From positions 25,709 to 89,708 of the forward strand of contig CAJEXL010000009.1 of assembly GCA_903994365.1 (NCBI GenBank): a stretch of 64,000 nt of DNA. Direction: 5' to 3'. The notes beneath the pieces are model-generated. The model worked only from the letters and a program-made list of their open reading frames with translations, made no database searches and was not told where the DNA came from. This DNA is from an uncultured Chlorobiaceae bacterium (GTDB lineage: Bacteria > Bacteroidota > Chlorobiia > Chlorobiales > Chlorobiaceae). Positions 1 to 9,288 of the stretch are shown here, in pieces. Numbering within the stretch: the stretch's first letter is position 1; each line of letters opens with the position of its first letter. Position numbers and translations under genes: made by a program.

Positions 1-1917
1 ATTGAGGTTGATGACAAGGTCATTGCTGCCAATATACAGAAAACGATCAGTGGTATTGACGACAGAAGCAGTACCGGGTCACGACAGAAATTCAGAAAAC
101 TGCGCAGAAACGAGCGCGAGCGCGAACATGAAGAGGACGAGGCTTTTCGTGAGTCACAGCGGATGATTGTTCGTGTTACCGAATATGCTTCGCCACATGA
201 ACTGGCAGAACTTATGGGTATTACGGCAAAGGATATTATCCAGAAGTGTTTTGCACTTGGTAAATTTGTTACCATCAATCAACGACTTGACAAGGAGTCG
301 ATTGAGCTTATAGCCCTTGAATTTGGCTTTGAGGCTGAGTTTATTTCAGAGATAGAGGCAACCGCCGTTATTGTTGAAGAGGATGCTGCGGAGGATTTGC
401 AGACCCGTCCACCGGTGGTCACCATAATGGGGCATGTTGATCATGGAAAGACCTCTTTGCTTGATCATATTCGAAACAGTAAAGTTGTTGCCGGTGAATC
501 TGGTGGTATTACCCAGCATATCGGTGCTTACGAAGTGACCGTGGATGGTGATCGCAAAATCACTTTTCTTGATACGCCTGGCCATGAAGCATTTACAGCA
601 ATGCGGGCAAGGGGTGCGCAGGTGACTGATATTGTTATTCTTGTTGTTGCCGCTGATGACAGTGTAATGCCCCAGACGATAGAGGCGATTAACCATGCCA
701 AAGCGGCAGGTGTGCCGATTGTTGTTGCTCTCAATAAAATTGACAAGGTTGAAGCCAATCCAGAGAAGATCAAAACCCAGTTGTCAGAAGCAGGTGTGCT
801 TGTTGAGGAGTGGGGCGGTGCCTATCAATGCCAGGAGATTTCTGCCAAAAAGGGTATTGGTATTGCCGAGCTTATGGAAAAGGTGTTGACCGAAGCTGAG
901 ATGCGTGAGCTGAAGGGCAACTATTCTCCAGATATCCAGGCGAGCGGTATTATTGTTGAGTCCGAGCTTGACAAAGGCAAGGGTGTTATCTCCACCGTTC
1001 TTGTGCAGCGCGGAATTCTCAAGGTTGGCGATCCATTCGTTGCTGGTAATACGATGGGCAAGGTTCGTGCTCTTATGGATGAGAGAGGCAAAAGAATTCT
1101 GTTTGCCAATCCGTCTCAGCCTGTCAGAGTGCTTGGTTTTGAGGAGCTTCCGCAATCCGGCGATGCCATGACGGTTATGGTAACCGACAGAGAGGCGCGC
1201 GATCTTGCACAGAAGAGGCAGGTGATCCGTCGTGAACATGATTTCCGCAGAAGTACTCGTGTCAAGCTCGACAGTATTGCCCGTCAGATCAAGGAAGGGC
1301 TGATGAAAGAGCTGAGCGTCATTATCAAGGCCGATACAGATGGTTCCATCCAGGCACTTGCAGATGGGCTTATGAAAATTCAGAACGAAGAGGTCAAGGT
1401 ACAGATTATTCACCAGGGTGTCGGGCAGATTACAGAAACTGACGTGCTGCTTGCAGCGGCTTCGGATGCCATCATTATTGGTTTCAGAGTCAGGCCAAAC
1501 GTCAATGCCAAAAAGCTGGCTGAGAAGGAAGATCTTGATGTTCGCTTCTACAGTGTTATTTACCATGTGCTGGAAGACGTTGAGAAGGCGCTCGAAGGGA
1601 TGCTCTCTCCTGAACTTCATGAAGAGAGTCTTGGTTCACTTGAAATACGCCAGATATTCAAGGTACCAAAGATTGGTAATGTCGGTGGATGTTATGTGCT
1701 GGAGGGGAAAGTTTTCCGTGACTCCAAAGTTCGTCTTCTGCGTGATGGTGTACAGATTTATGAGGGGCAACTTGCTGCGCTCAGGCGTTTCAAGGACGAT
1801 GTCAAAGAGGTGGATGCTGGCTATGAGTGCGGTATGAGCCTTAAAAATTATGATGATTTCAAGGTTGGCGACGTTGTGGAAGCCTACAAAATTGTCGAAA
1901 AGAAAAGAAAACTTTAA
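1..1917 (+). CDS. infB: Translation initiation factor IF-2 (5' end outside window)
   Basis: IF-2 is the GTPase that places initiator fMet-tRNA on the 30S subunit and promotes 50S joining. The frame is open from base 1, so the first visible ATG (163) is internal and the variable, charged N-terminal region is cut off by the window edge. The G1 motif GHVDHGKTS lies about residue 144 of the visible part. It is followed by G3 DTPGHE, G4 NKID, and the IF-2 domain 2/3 and C-terminal beta-barrel regions. The gene ends 18 nt before rbfA, the usual infB-rbfA-truB order. Identity is certain; only the true start is unseen. Confidence 0.97.
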   Translation: MEVDDKVIAANIQKTISGIDDRSSTGSRQKFRKLRRNEREREHEEDEAFRESQRMIVRVTEYASPHELAELMGITAKDIIQKCFALGKFVTINQRLDKESIELIALEFGFEAEFISEIEATAVIVEEDAAEDLQTRPPVVTIMGHVDHGKTSLLDHIRNSKVVAGESGGITQHIGAYEVTVDGDRKITFLDTPGHEAFTAMRARGAQVTDIVILVVAADDSVMPQTIEAINHAKAAGVPIVVALNKIDKVEANPEKIKTQLSEAGVLVEEWGGAYQCQEISAKKGIGIAELMEKVLTEAEMRELKGNYSPDIQASGIIVESELDKGKGVISTVLVQRGILKVGDPFVAGNTMGKVRALMDERGKRILFANPSQPVRVLGFEELPQSGDAMTVMVTDREARDLAQKRQVIRREHDFRRSTRVKLDSIARQIKEGLMKELSVIIKADTDGSIQALADGLMKIQNEEVKVQIIHQGVGQITETDVLLAAASDAIIIGFRVRPNVNAKKLAEKEDLDVRFYSVIYHVLEDVEKALEGMLSPELHEESLGSLEIRQIFKVPKIGNVGGCYVLEGKVFRDSKVRLLRDGVQIYEGQLAALRRFKDDVKEVDAGYECGMSLKNYDDFKVGDVVEAYKIVEKKRKL

Positions 1918-1935
1918 ACAGTTTATTGTTGATAC

Positions 1936-2313
1936 ATGTCGATACGTACTGACCGGGTTGCATCGCTGCTGCAACATGAGCTTGGAGCAATTTTTCAGAA
2001 GGAGCTTCCCCGAAGCGGTCCGCTTGTTACCGTGGTCGATGTGAAGGTTACGCCTGATCTGAGCATTGCGAGGTTTTATCTCTCTATTATCGGCACGGAT
2101 AAAGAGCGGGCAGCAGCGATGGCTGCCGTGAAGGAAAAAACCAAAAGTATCCGAAAGATTCTCTCCGTGAAAATCCGCCACCATTTCAGGCGTATTCCTG
2201 AGCTTGAATTCCATGAAGATCACCTTTATGAACGTGCCAACAGGATTGAGCAGCTTTTGAATGAGGTGAGAAAAGCGCCCGTTGCAGCAGATGAACAGAG
2301 AGGCTTGTTGTAA
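1936..2313 (+). CDS. rbfA: Ribosome-binding factor A
   Basis: RbfA is a small KH-like protein that binds the pre-30S subunit and helps mature the 5' end of 16S rRNA. The 125-residue product starts MSIRTDRVAS, has the central strand motif VTVVDVKVTPDLS, and ends in a helix containing RANRIEQLLNEV, all as in the family. Length is normal. It lies 18 nt after infB and 3 nt before truB, so it is almost certainly cotranscribed with both. Confidence 0.95.
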   Translation: MSIRTDRVASLLQHELGAIFQKELPRSGPLVTVVDVKVTPDLSIARFYLSIIGTDKERAAAMAAVKEKTKSIRKILSVKIRHHFRRIPELEFHEDHLYERANRIEQLLNEVRKAPVAADEQRGLL

Positions 2314-2316
2314 ACA

Positions 2317-3057
2317 GTGGGCACTGAACAACAGTCTGGTCGAGAATCTCTCCCTGAACAGGGTGATTTTCTCCTGATTGACAAGCCTCTTGACTGGACG
2401 TCGTTTGATGTTGTGGCTAAAATCAGGAATACTTACAGCTTGAGCGGATTGAAACGCAAAGTCGGTCATTGTGGGACGCTTGATCCCAAAGCGACAGGGC
2501 TGCTTATCCTTGCTACTGGACGGAAAACCAAAGAGATCTCTGCACTTGAAGTGCTCGACAAGGTCTATGATGGCACCATAAAGCTTGGGGCCATGACTGA
2601 AAGTCACGACATTGAGACGGCCGAATATGGCCACTGCGGTACCATGCACCTGATCGAAGAGGAGATCAGAGTCGCCGCGTCCGGTTTTATCGGGACGCAC
2701 CAGCAGCAGCCACCGATGCACTCTGCAGCCTGGCATAACGGAAAACGACTCTACGAACATGCACGAAAGGGAGTGGTGATCAAAGAGCGCAAAGCAAAGG
2801 AGATTGTTGTCTATCGTTTTGAAATTACCAGCATTAAACTTCCTCTGGTTAATTTTATTCTGCATGTATCCAAAGGAACCTATATCAGATCTATTGCGCA
2901 TGAGTTCGGCTTATTGCTTGGTGTTGGCGGTTATCTTGCTTCGCTCAGACGTGTATCTATTGGCTCTTGGCATCTGGACTCAGCCAGAACAGTTTCGGAG
3001 ACTATAGACGATATTCTTCAGAAGTCATCAAACACCAGTGAGGGTGAAGGGAGATAA
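2317..3057 (+). CDS. truB: tRNA pseudouridine(55) synthase
   Basis: TruB converts U55 in the T-loop of tRNAs to pseudouridine. The catalytic-Asp motif is present as HCGTLDPKATGLL near residue 50, and the downstream segment GTYIRSIAHEFG matches the TruB family. The start is GTG, three bases after the rbfA stop; no ATG lies near the expected N-terminus, which begins just before the family motif DKPLDWTSFDVV. At 246 residues it is the short form with only a brief C-terminal tail. ribF follows 8 nt later. Confidence 0.95.
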   Translation: MGTEQQSGRESLPEQGDFLLIDKPLDWTSFDVVAKIRNTYSLSGLKRKVGHCGTLDPKATGLLILATGRKTKEISALEVLDKVYDGTIKLGAMTESHDIETAEYGHCGTMHLIEEEIRVAASGFIGTHQQQPPMHSAAWHNGKRLYEHARKGVVIKERKAKEIVVYRFEITSIKLPLVNFILHVSKGTYIRSIAHEFGLLLGVGGYLASLRRVSIGSWHLDSARTVSETIDDILQKSSNTSEGEGR

Positions 3058-3065
3058 CGGGACGT

Positions 3066-4028
3066 ATGCGTATTATTGACTACAATGATAATCATGTTTA
3101 TAACTATGGCTCAAGCACCCCTGTCAAATTTTTGCCAGTACCATCAGCGGTAACTGTCGGCTCTTATGATGGTGTGCATAGAGGGCACAGGAAAATTATT
3201 GCACGCATGGCTGCTGTTGCACAATCTCGCGGCTTACGAAGCGTTGTTGTGACTTTTGAGCCACATCCGAGAAGAGTGCTCGAAGGCGAAGTCTCGGGTC
3301 CACTTGGTTTGTTGACCACGCTTGACGAAAAAGTTGCCCTGCTTGAGGCTGAATGTGTTGATCTACTGGTTCTTGTTCGTTTTACTCCTGATTTCGCATT
3401 ACGAAGCTCAGACGATTTTATCAGAAATTTTCTTGTCGGGCTTCTTGGAGCAAAAAGCATTATTGTGGGATATGATCATGCCTTTGGTCGTGACAGGAGT
3501 GGGAGTCGCGAAACTCTCGAACGTTTGGGGAGTGAACTTGATGTAGCTGTTGAGGTGGTTGACGAAGTGTTGATCGGAAATGAACATTTTTCCAGCACAA
3601 AGATAAGAGAACTGCTTGAAAACGGTATGATTGAAAAGGCCAATGAATTTCTTGGTTCACCCTATATGATTACGGGTACGGTGGTTGATGGTGAGAAACG
3701 GGGGAGGGAAATCGGGTTTCCTACCGTCAATCTCAAGTTGATCGATTCGAACAAGCTGTTACCACATTCCGGAGTCTATCTTGCGCAAACGGTGATCGAC
3801 GATTTGTCTTATAAGGCGTTGATGAATATTGGTGTTCGTCCAACGCTCTCTTCGGCAGCTCTTTTATCTCTTGAAGCCCATATTTTAGGATATAGCGGAA
3901 ATCTTTATGGTACCATTATCAGGTTCGATCTGCTCAAGTTCATCAGAGAGGAGAGGAAATTTCAGAATCTTGACGAGTTGAAGTACCAGATTGAAAAAGA
4001 TAAGAAAACGGTAGAGTTGTATTGTTAA
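3066..4028 (+). CDS. ribF: Bifunctional riboflavin kinase / FMN adenylyltransferase
   Basis: RibF makes FMN and then FAD from riboflavin. The N-terminal nucleotidyltransferase half carries GSYDGVHRGHRKI (HxGH-type site, about residues 36-48). The C-terminal flavokinase half carries GEKRGREIGFPTVNL (about residues 212-226) and NIGVRPT. At 320 residues it is full length. The truB-ribF-rpsO order is common in bacteria, and the gene closes the infB-led run before rpsO. Confidence 0.95.
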   Translation: MRIIDYNDNHVYNYGSSTPVKFLPVPSAVTVGSYDGVHRGHRKIIARMAAVAQSRGLRSVVVTFEPHPRRVLEGEVSGPLGLLTTLDEKVALLEAECVDLLVLVRFTPDFALRSSDDFIRNFLVGLLGAKSIIVGYDHAFGRDRSGSRETLERLGSELDVAVEVVDEVLIGNEHFSSTKIRELLENGMIEKANEFLGSPYMITGTVVDGEKRGREIGFPTVNLKLIDSNKLLPHSGVYLAQTVIDDLSYKALMNIGVRPTLSSAALLSLEAHILGYSGNLYGTIIRFDLLKFIREERKFQNLDELKYQIEKDKKTVELYC

Positions 4029-4078
4029 TAATATTATATTACGGGCTAATCGATTTATCATATAACAACTGAAGAGAT

Positions 4079-4348
4079 ATGAGTTTGACAAAAGAGTATA
4101 AAGCTGAGGTTATCAAGCAGTTTGGTGCTTCTGAAAAGAATACAGGAAAATCAGAGGTCCAGGTGGCGCTCTACACCCGCAGAATCAGTGATCTTACTGG
4201 TCATTTGCAACAGCACCCGAAGGACAAGCATTCTCGTCGTGGATTGCTCATGCTTGTGGCCAAGCGCAAGAAGATGCTGAATTATGTGAAAAATGTTAAT
4301 ATCGATCGCTACCGTAAGGTGATTGGTGAGCTTGACCTTCGCAAGTAA
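4079..4348 (+). CDS. rpsO: 30S ribosomal protein S15
   Basis: S15 binds the central domain of 16S rRNA early in 30S assembly. The 89-residue product has the usual length and the family stretch QVALYTRRISDLTGHL. The signature SRRGLLMLVAKRKKMLNY follows. A purine-rich GAAGAGAT lies just before the ATG. A 50-nt AT-rich leader separates it from ribF, so it may have its own promoter. A GC hairpin follows 20 nt after the stop. Confidence 0.96.
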   Translation: MSLTKEYKAEVIKQFGASEKNTGKSEVQVALYTRRISDLTGHLQQHPKDKHSRRGLLMLVAKRKKMLNYVKNVNIDRYRKVIGELDLRK

Positions 4349-4368
4349 TCGTTTTTGTTGTTTGATCT

Positions 4369-4389
4369 CTGCAGGGTTTACCCCTGCAG
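4369..4389 (+). terminator. Hairpin after rpsO, probable terminator
   Basis: CTGCAGGG (4369-4376) pairs perfectly with CCCTGCAG (4382-4389) around a 5-nt loop. Only a weak T-rich stretch (CTATCTTGTT) follows, so attenuation is as plausible as full termination. Confidence 0.5.
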
Positions 4390-4422
4390 GCTATCTTGTT
4401 AACACAAAATACGTTGAAAGCT

Positions 4423-5310
4423 ATGTTGGAAAGTATGACCGGATATGGCAGCGCTGAGGCCGTTGAAAATGGTATTCGGACACTTGTCGAGTTGCGCTCA
4501 GTAAATAACCGGTTTGCTGAAATCAGCGTTAAGCTTCCTCGTCAGTTACTCTCTTATGAACTTGAAGTCAGGGAGTTGATTCGGGGTCATTTTCAAAGGG
4601 GGAAAATATCTGCTTTTGTTCAGATTCAGATTGATGAGGATCAGGCCATCTCTGTAAGTGTAAATGTACCAAAAGTTAAGGCCTACAAGGAGCTTCTTGA
4701 AGCCATCAAGAGGGAAGCCGCCCTTGATACTCCTCTTCAGCTTGAGCATATACTCAGATTTCCGGAAATATTTGATAATGGTACCACCTCTCTCGACAGT
4801 GTTGGAGAGTGTTGGCCTTATGTCAAAGGGCTTTTGCTTGATGCCATTGCTCGTCTCAAAGCCATGCGCCGAAGGGAAGGGGAGGAGCTTTCCATAGATT
4901 TTAGAGGAAGAATAGCTGAAATTGACGGGACTCTTCGGATCATCACATCCCTTGCCTGTGATAATCTTGAAGCGGTGAGAAAAAGACTTGCCGCCAAAGT
5001 TGAGGCTGTTGCTGGCAAAGATTTAGCCTATAGCAGGGATCGCCTTGAAATGGAGCTTGTTCTTGCTGCCGATAAGCTTGATATTACTGAAGAGCTGACA
5101 AGATTTGCAAGTCATAACAAATTTTTTATTGAAGAGTTGGGCAACGATGAAAGTGGTACTGGCAGAAAGCTGAATTTTCTGCTTCAGGAGCAGTTACGCG
5201 AAGCCAATACGATTGCATCTAAATCCCAGAATGCAATAATTTCCCAGAAAATTGTCCAGATCAAGGAAGATCTTGAAAAGATAAGGGAACAACTGCAAAA
5301 TATAGAGTAG
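4423..5310 (+). CDS. yicC: YicC-family RNase-like protein
   Basis: YicC-family proteins are widespread stress-linked proteins; E. coli YicC has been connected to sRNA turnover and endoribonuclease activity. This 295-residue product opens with the family signature SMTGYGSAE and LRSVNNRFAEI. It ends in the conserved DUF1732 segment (GRKLNFLLQEQLREANTI, then IKEDLEKIREQLQNIE). An upstream in-frame ATG at 4396 exists, but it sits inside the post-rpsO hairpin context and the family normally begins just before SMTGYG, so 4423 is preferred. gmk follows after 4 nt, as in many bacteria. Confidence 0.9.
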   Translation: MLESMTGYGSAEAVENGIRTLVELRSVNNRFAEISVKLPRQLLSYELEVRELIRGHFQRGKISAFVQIQIDEDQAISVSVNVPKVKAYKELLEAIKREAALDTPLQLEHILRFPEIFDNGTTSLDSVGECWPYVKGLLLDAIARLKAMRRREGEELSIDFRGRIAEIDGTLRIITSLACDNLEAVRKRLAAKVEAVAGKDLAYSRDRLEMELVLAADKLDITEELTRFASHNKFFIEELGNDESGTGRKLNFLLQEQLREANTIASKSQNAIISQKIVQIKEDLEKIREQLQNIE

Positions 5311-5314
5311 TTTT

Positions 5315-5899
5315 ATGGGCGAAGAGCAGCATCTGCGGGGAAAACTGATTGTTTTTTCAGCCCCTTCGGGTACAGGAAAGTCGACCATTGCCAAAATGGT
5401 GCTTGAGCGTCTACCGAATATTCAATTTTCAGTTTCAGCTACGACTCGACCAAAGCGAGATGGTGAGAAAGAGGCTGTTAACTACTACTTTCTTACCAAA
5501 GAAGATTTTCAGACAACGATCCGCTGCGGTGGTTTTATTGAATATGAATTTTTCTTTGGCAATTATTACGGCACATTGATTGATAAAACATATCAAGTCA
5601 TTGATTCTGGCACAAATATTCTGCTGGATCTTGATGTCAAAGGTGCTTTGAATCTGAAAAAGCTTTTTCCTGATAATTCTTTGTTGCTGTTTATAAAGCC
5701 TCCAAGTATGGATGCTTTAAAAGAGAGACTCGAAAGACGTGAGAGTGAAGACGAAAATAGTCTGAAGATGCGACTTCAACGGGCCCAGTTAGAGCTGGAA
5801 TATGCGGATCAGTTTGATGAGGTTGTTGTTAATGAAACTCTTGATTCTGCGGTCGATACCGTGACAGCCATAATCAGCAAATTTCTTTCAAAAACGTAA
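5315..5899 (+). CDS. gmk: Guanylate kinase
   Basis: Gmk phosphorylates GMP to GDP in purine nucleotide synthesis. The 194-residue product has the P-loop SAPSGTGKST near residue 15 and the GMP-binding region SATTRPKRDGE. The segment FIEYEFFFGNYYGT and the LID region RLERRESEDE follow. Length and order are normal. It is placed between yicC and rpoZ, a widely conserved gmk-rpoZ link. Confidence 0.95.
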   Translation: MGEEQHLRGKLIVFSAPSGTGKSTIAKMVLERLPNIQFSVSATTRPKRDGEKEAVNYYFLTKEDFQTTIRCGGFIEYEFFFGNYYGTLIDKTYQVIDSGTNILLDLDVKGALNLKKLFPDNSLLLFIKPPSMDALKERLERRESEDENSLKMRLQRAQLELEYADQFDEVVVNETLDSAVDTVTAIISKFLSKT

Positions 5900-5911
5900 A
5901 AACATAGTGCA

Positions 5912-6265
5912 ATGTCGGTTAAACCAGTTGACCTGAATAAATTAAGAAGTGCGCACTTGAATCTTTATGAAACTGTGGTCGCAATTTCAAAAAAAGCGAA
6001 AAGATTACATGATGACGAGCGTGCAGAACTTGAAGACAAGCTCCTTCCTTATAAAGAGATGATTCGAAATCCAAGCAGCGAGTCCGAGTCGGACAAAATT
6101 TTTCCAGAGCAAATCGCAATCAGTTTGGAGTTTGAAATTCGTGAAAAGTCGTCACATAAAGCGGTTGCACAGTACTTTGAACGGAAATATGACTATGTAC
6201 TGGAAAAGCCTGTAGAGAAAAAGATTGTTCAAACCGAAGATAATGATGAAACTGACGGGGATTAG
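5912..6265 (+). CDS. rpoZ: RNA polymerase omega subunit (Bacteroidota/Chlorobi type)
   Basis: Omega helps fold and stabilise the beta' subunit of RNA polymerase. The 117-residue product lacks the compact proteobacterial form. It matches the Rpb6/omega type of Chlorobi and Bacteroidetes: an N-terminal helix LYETVVAISKKAKRL, a middle with EQIAISLEFE, and an acidic tail. Position directly after gmk (12 nt) supports the call. Its last 23 bases overlap the next gene, which suggests translational coupling. Identification rests partly on context because the sequence is divergent. Confidence 0.8.
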   Translation: MSVKPVDLNKLRSAHLNLYETVVAISKKAKRLHDDERAELEDKLLPYKEMIRNPSSESESDKIFPEQIAISLEFEIREKSSHKAVAQYFERKYDYVLEKPVEKKIVQTEDNDETDGD

Positions 6266-6740
6266 CCAGATTACCCTTCGAGTTAACGACCTGCGTCAGG
6301 CCGAAGAATTTTATTGCGATATTCTTGGTATAAAACTCGATCACAGGGTTGGTGCCAACATTTCATTTCTTCGTCTTCAATCAGATCTGCTTGTGCTGGT
6401 TAAGGCAGAAACAGTTGGATCCCCTGAAGCGAGGGATATAAGGGTTGATCATTTCGGCTTCAGGCTTGCTTCTGATGCAGAAGTAGATGCTGCGGCACGT
6501 TATCTGGATGACAAGGGAGTTCATATGGTCACTCGACCAGCCCATCGCCGTGAGGGGAAGGCTTTTTTTGTTATGGATCCTGATGGTAATCTGGTGGAGT
6601 TTTATTCGATGCATGACAATGGGATACGGGATGATAACTCAGATGTAGATTTTTCCCCACCAAACTCTCACGCTACGGCAAGCCGAAAAGAGCTTATAGA
6701 GGAGAGGGAGTCAACAAAGAGTCGGCGCTCAAGAAAATAA
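6243..6740 (+). CDS. VOC (glyoxalase/bleomycin-resistance) family protein
   Basis: Members of the vicinal-oxygen-chelate fold are metal enzymes or binding proteins of varied function. The 165-residue product shows the two paired motifs: ISQITLRVNDLRQAEEFYCDILG at the start (given here as a landmark) and FFVMDPDGNLVEFY near residue 110. VDHFGF supplies a likely metal-site His. After about residue 125 the sequence becomes polar and basic, an unstructured tail. Tandem ATGs at 6243 and 6246 both fit; a start at 6225 would lie deeper in rpoZ. Its 3' end overlaps the convergent GlmU-like gene by 12 bp. Substrate unknown. Confidence 0.75.
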   Translation: MMKLTGISQITLRVNDLRQAEEFYCDILGIKLDHRVGANISFLRLQSDLLVLVKAETVGSPEARDIRVDHFGFRLASDAEVDAAARYLDDKGVHMVTRPAHRREGKAFFVMDPDGNLVEFYSMHDNGIRDDNSDVDFSPPNSHATASRKELIEERESTKSRRSRK

Positions 6741-7478
6741 GCTGGGGCTTAGGAGAAGCAGCCGTTCAGCATCAAGAAGCTGTGCGGGGGTATTGATGCC
6801 AAGAATTTCGTTGGCATTATCCGTTTTGAAGGCGCAAACTCTCGCTCCTCTCCTGAAGCAGACCGCAAAAACATCTGTCAGATAGTACTCTTTCTGAGCG
6901 TTGTTGGTATTAATCTGCCCGAGAGCTTCAAAAAGCAGTCTGGCATTGAAAACGTAAACTCCGGAATTGATCTCTTTCACGGTCCGCTCCTCTTCAGATG
7001 CGTCCTTTTGTTCAACAATTCTCAGGACGCTGTCACCTTCATTTCCCCGAATAACTCTGCCATATCCAGTTGGGTCATCAAGCTCTGCAGTCAGTACGGT
7101 TGCTACTGCGTATGTTGAGCGGTGAAATGCGATCAACTTCCGCAGGGTTTCTCTATTAACCAGAGGGGCATCCCCTGAAAGGATAAGCACCTCGCCATCA
7201 AAATCGTGGAGCTGAGCCTCTGTTTGCATAACGGCGTGACCAGTTCCAAGTTGAGGTTCCTGAAGCGCAACAGTCGCCTTGAATCTGGCTGTAGCTTTTA
7301 TGACCAGTTCAGCCTGGTGTCCAACAACAAGTACTATTTTTTCAGGGTCAAGAGATTGAGCTGTCCCAAGAACATAGTCGATAAGAGGGCGGTCATTTGC
7401 CTGATGCAGTACCTTTGGAAGCTCTGACTGCATTCTGGTGCCTTTTCCGGCGGCCATGATGATTACTGCAAGTGCCAT
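6729..7478 (-). CDS. UTP-sugar nucleotidyltransferase (GlmU N-terminal domain only)
   Basis: The product resembles the uridyltransferase half of GlmU, which makes UDP-GlcNAc from GlcNAc-1-P and UTP. It opens with the pyrophosphorylase motif MAAGKGTRMQSELPKVLH. The segments QLGTGHAV, LSGDAPLV and GYGRVIR follow, then EINSGVYVF and the site NAQKEYYLTDV. The protein stops at 249 residues, so the left-handed beta-helix acetyltransferase half of bifunctional GlmU is missing. Either a separate protein supplies the acetyl transfer or the substrate differs. It converges on the VOC gene and lies 35 nt downstream of panD. Confidence 0.8.
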   Translation of the reverse strand: MALAVIIMAAGKGTRMQSELPKVLHQANDRPLIDYVLGTAQSLDPEKIVLVVGHQAELVIKATARFKATVALQEPQLGTGHAVMQTEAQLHDFDGEVLILSGDAPLVNRETLRKLIAFHRSTYAVATVLTAELDDPTGYGRVIRGNEGDSVLRIVEQKDASEEERTVKEINSGVYVFNARLLFEALGQINTNNAQKEYYLTDVFAVCFRRGARVCAFKTDNANEILGINTPAQLLDAERLLLLSPSLFS

Positions 7479-7513
7479 TGATCAGTAATGAGTATGAAAA
7501 GCATCGGAGAGAA

Positions 7514-7900
7514 TCATGATAGCAGTTGTGTTTCTTCACCCACATAGTGTCGACTTTTCGGGTTGTTCTCTTTATCGACGATAAGGACCATTGGTTTGAA
7601 ATGGCGAGCGTCAGCCTCTTCCATAAGAGCAAAAGTCATAATGATTATCTCGTCTCCAACCAGAGCGCATCGGGCAGCAGCACCGTTGAGTTGAATTTCC
7701 CTGGAGCCCTGGGCTCCCTTGATGATGTACGTTTCAAAGCGTTCACCATTATTATTATTGACAACAAGCACTTTTTCGTTAGGAATCATATTCGCCATCT
7801 CCAGCAGTTCATTATCAATCGTAATGCTGCCTTCATATTCGAGATCTCCGCTTGTAACTATAGCGTTGTGTATTTTTGACTTAAGGAGGTGTAATTTCAT
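7514..7900 (-). CDS. panD: Aspartate 1-decarboxylase
   Basis: PanD makes beta-alanine from aspartate for pantothenate and CoA. The 128-residue proenzyme shows the self-cleavage site EYEGSIT, with Ser25 as the future pyruvoyl group. The segments [13 protein letters not shown] and IIIMTFALM are also family-typical. The ATG at 7900 matches the family N-terminus ([11 protein letters not shown]); a TTG two codons upstream is possible but less likely. It lies 16 nt downstream of lptC. A metabolic gene inside an envelope run is not unusual for this gene. Confidence 0.93.
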   Translation of the reverse strand: MKLHLLKSKIHNAIVTSGDLEYEGSITIDNELLEMANMIPNEKVLVVNNNNGERFETYIIKGAQGSREIQLNGAAARCALVGDEIIIMTFALMEEADARHFKPMVLIVDKENNPKSRHYVGEETQLLS

Positions 7901-7916
7901 GAACAAACTAACTTCA

Positions 7917-8465
7917 TTATTGATTTATAAATGCCTCTCCGCTTCCCCGGAAAATCCGGTATTTTTTTAAGGCTTGATCACTCTCAAAACCCTCTCCTCG
8001 AATAATCCTTTCTTGCCTGGTAATAGTAACAGCTCTGTCCGAACGTATCATTTTATCTTTGGCGCTTCGCTTGACGTACTCTGTTGTTATTACGGTTCCA
8101 TCATTCGAGTTTATGATTACGTGCCCCATTGCCTCAACATCCTGATTATCAAGAATAACAGCCTTTTGAGCCGTTATGGTTGTTGTGGAACCGCCGTTGA
8201 TGTCAAAGAGAGTCAGCTTTATACCCCCATCAAGACGATGTTCACTGCCTCTCTTTGTTCTGTACTCAGCTTCGTGAGCAGCCTGCAAGACTCCCCGGTG
8301 TACACCTGACTCAGTAAGAACAACCTTGACAACCCAGCTCTCTTGTACGAGATTTTCCCGAAAAACCGCCCCCTTCGCAGCGGGCCGCCTATCTTTTAAA
8401 TTCCCGTTGCATCCTGACACTACGTTCAGAAGAACAAGCAGAATAAGAACAATGGCTCTTCTCAA
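7917..8465 (-). CDS. lptC: LPS export periplasmic protein, LptC family lipoprotein
   Basis: LptC relays lipopolysaccharide from the LptB2FG inner-membrane complex towards LptA. The 182-residue product has a hydrophobic N-terminus ending in the lipobox VVSGC (Cys19), so it is probably a lipoprotein rather than the transmembrane form of E. coli. The rest is beta-rich with the OstA/LptC-like repeats [25 protein letters not shown] and [10 protein letters not shown]. It sits 12 nt downstream of an OmpH/Skp-type chaperone gene, which fits an outer-membrane assembly operon. Confidence 0.8.
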   Translation of the reverse strand: MRRAIVLILLVLLNVVSGCNGNLKDRRPAAKGAVFRENLVQESWVVKVVLTESGVHRGVLQAAHEAEYRTKRGSEHRLDGGIKLTLFDINGGSTTTITAQKAVILDNQDVEAMGHVIINSNDGTVITTEYVKRSAKDKMIRSDRAVTITRQERIIRGEGFESDQALKKYRIFRGSGEAFINQ

Positions 8466-8477
8466 ATCAGGAGATCG

Positions 8478-9008
8478 TTACTTGATATTCAACTTGTCCA
8501 GAACCTTGAAGGTAAGGTCATTTTCAGTGGTTACATAGATAGCACTATTCTTTTCAAGAACCAAAGTAACTTCTTCTTGTGTAGCAATTGACTCAACGGC
8601 AGCCAAGACCTTCTTTCGAATTGGTAAAAAGAGCTCCTGCTGTTTCGCTTCGATGGTACCGCCTCTGCCAAAATTATCCTGCTGAAATTTTTCAAGAGTC
8701 TGAGCTTTCAGTTTTAACTCCTTCTCTTTCTGCTCTCTCACTGTTTTTGTAAAAGATGGCGCTTTTTGTTGATAAGCTACGACCGATTGCTGATAAGCAG
8801 CGTTCATGCGATTGAGCTCTTTTTGCAGAGGAGTTGCTATAGCCTGCAAACTCTCTTCAGCTTGTTTTGTTTCGGGCAACTGTTGCAGAATTTTTCCTGA
8901 ATCAACGACACTGACTTTTGTTGCAGCTTGTGGTATCGCAAAAGATTGTGACGGAACCAGTACCAAGCTCAAGGCAGCAGCCACAATGATCCTGTGTGAC
9001 ATGTTCAT
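8478..9008 (-). CDS. OmpH/Skp-family periplasmic chaperone
   Basis: Skp/OmpH proteins hold unfolded outer-membrane proteins in the periplasm. A signal peptide (hydrophobic run ending SQSFA) is followed by the family start KVSVVDSGKILQQLPETKQA. A long charged helical middle and the C-terminal EEVTLVLEKNSAIYV complete it, about 176 residues in all. Three in-frame ATGs (9029, 9008, 9002) compete. AAGG placed just before 9008 favours that one or 9002. The gene heads the minus-strand run with lptC and panD. Confidence 0.85.
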   Translation of the reverse strand: MNMSHRIIVAAALSLVLVPSQSFAIPQAATKVSVVDSGKILQQLPETKQAEESLQAIATPLQKELNRMNAAYQQSVVAYQQKAPSFTKTVREQKEKELKLKAQTLEKFQQDNFGRGGTIEAKQQELFLPIRKKVLAAVESIATQEEVTLVLEKNSAIYVTTENDLTFKVLDKLNIK

Positions 9009-9174
9009 AAACCCTTTGAGGTGACCCATTAATGTTATCGTTTAGGTTGGTGTGACTAATGCTCAAATGTCCCTGGATGTGTAATCCGTCCATAGATACA
9101 ATCACAAATGTAATAATTCCTTGGTAAAAAACTACATAAAGCTGAATAACCTCTTCTTTTGAAAGAACAGAGGG

Positions 9175-9283
9175 TTATAATATTGTTTTCTGGAAAAATT
9201 GCATTGGTTGCTGTACAATTGTGCTTTTCAGTTCCAGTTTAAGCAGATAATACAGGAGAAGAAGGAATATCCATCGCAGAAGC
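9175..9283 (-). pseudogene. Decayed second copy of the dprA 3' end
   Basis: Read on the minus strand, this segment aligns to the last 36 codons of dprA (10165-11316). The relic gives ASAMDIPS, then after one inserted T gives LLYYLLKLELKSTIVQQP and MQFFQKTIL-stop. The intact gene gives ASNIDIPS, LLVHLFELELKEAIIQQP and GQLFQKKMP-stop. About 21 of 36 residues agree by hand alignment. Similarity stops abruptly at 9283, next to a 19-bp tandem repeat. It is not a functional gene. Confidence 0.8.
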
Positions 9284-9288
9284 AAAAG

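Noticed and set aside
784..1620. 278-codon minus-strand frame
   Set aside because: Antisense shadow of infB.
1636..2901. 421-codon minus-strand frame
   Set aside because: It crosses infB, rbfA and truB in antisense and shows no domain.
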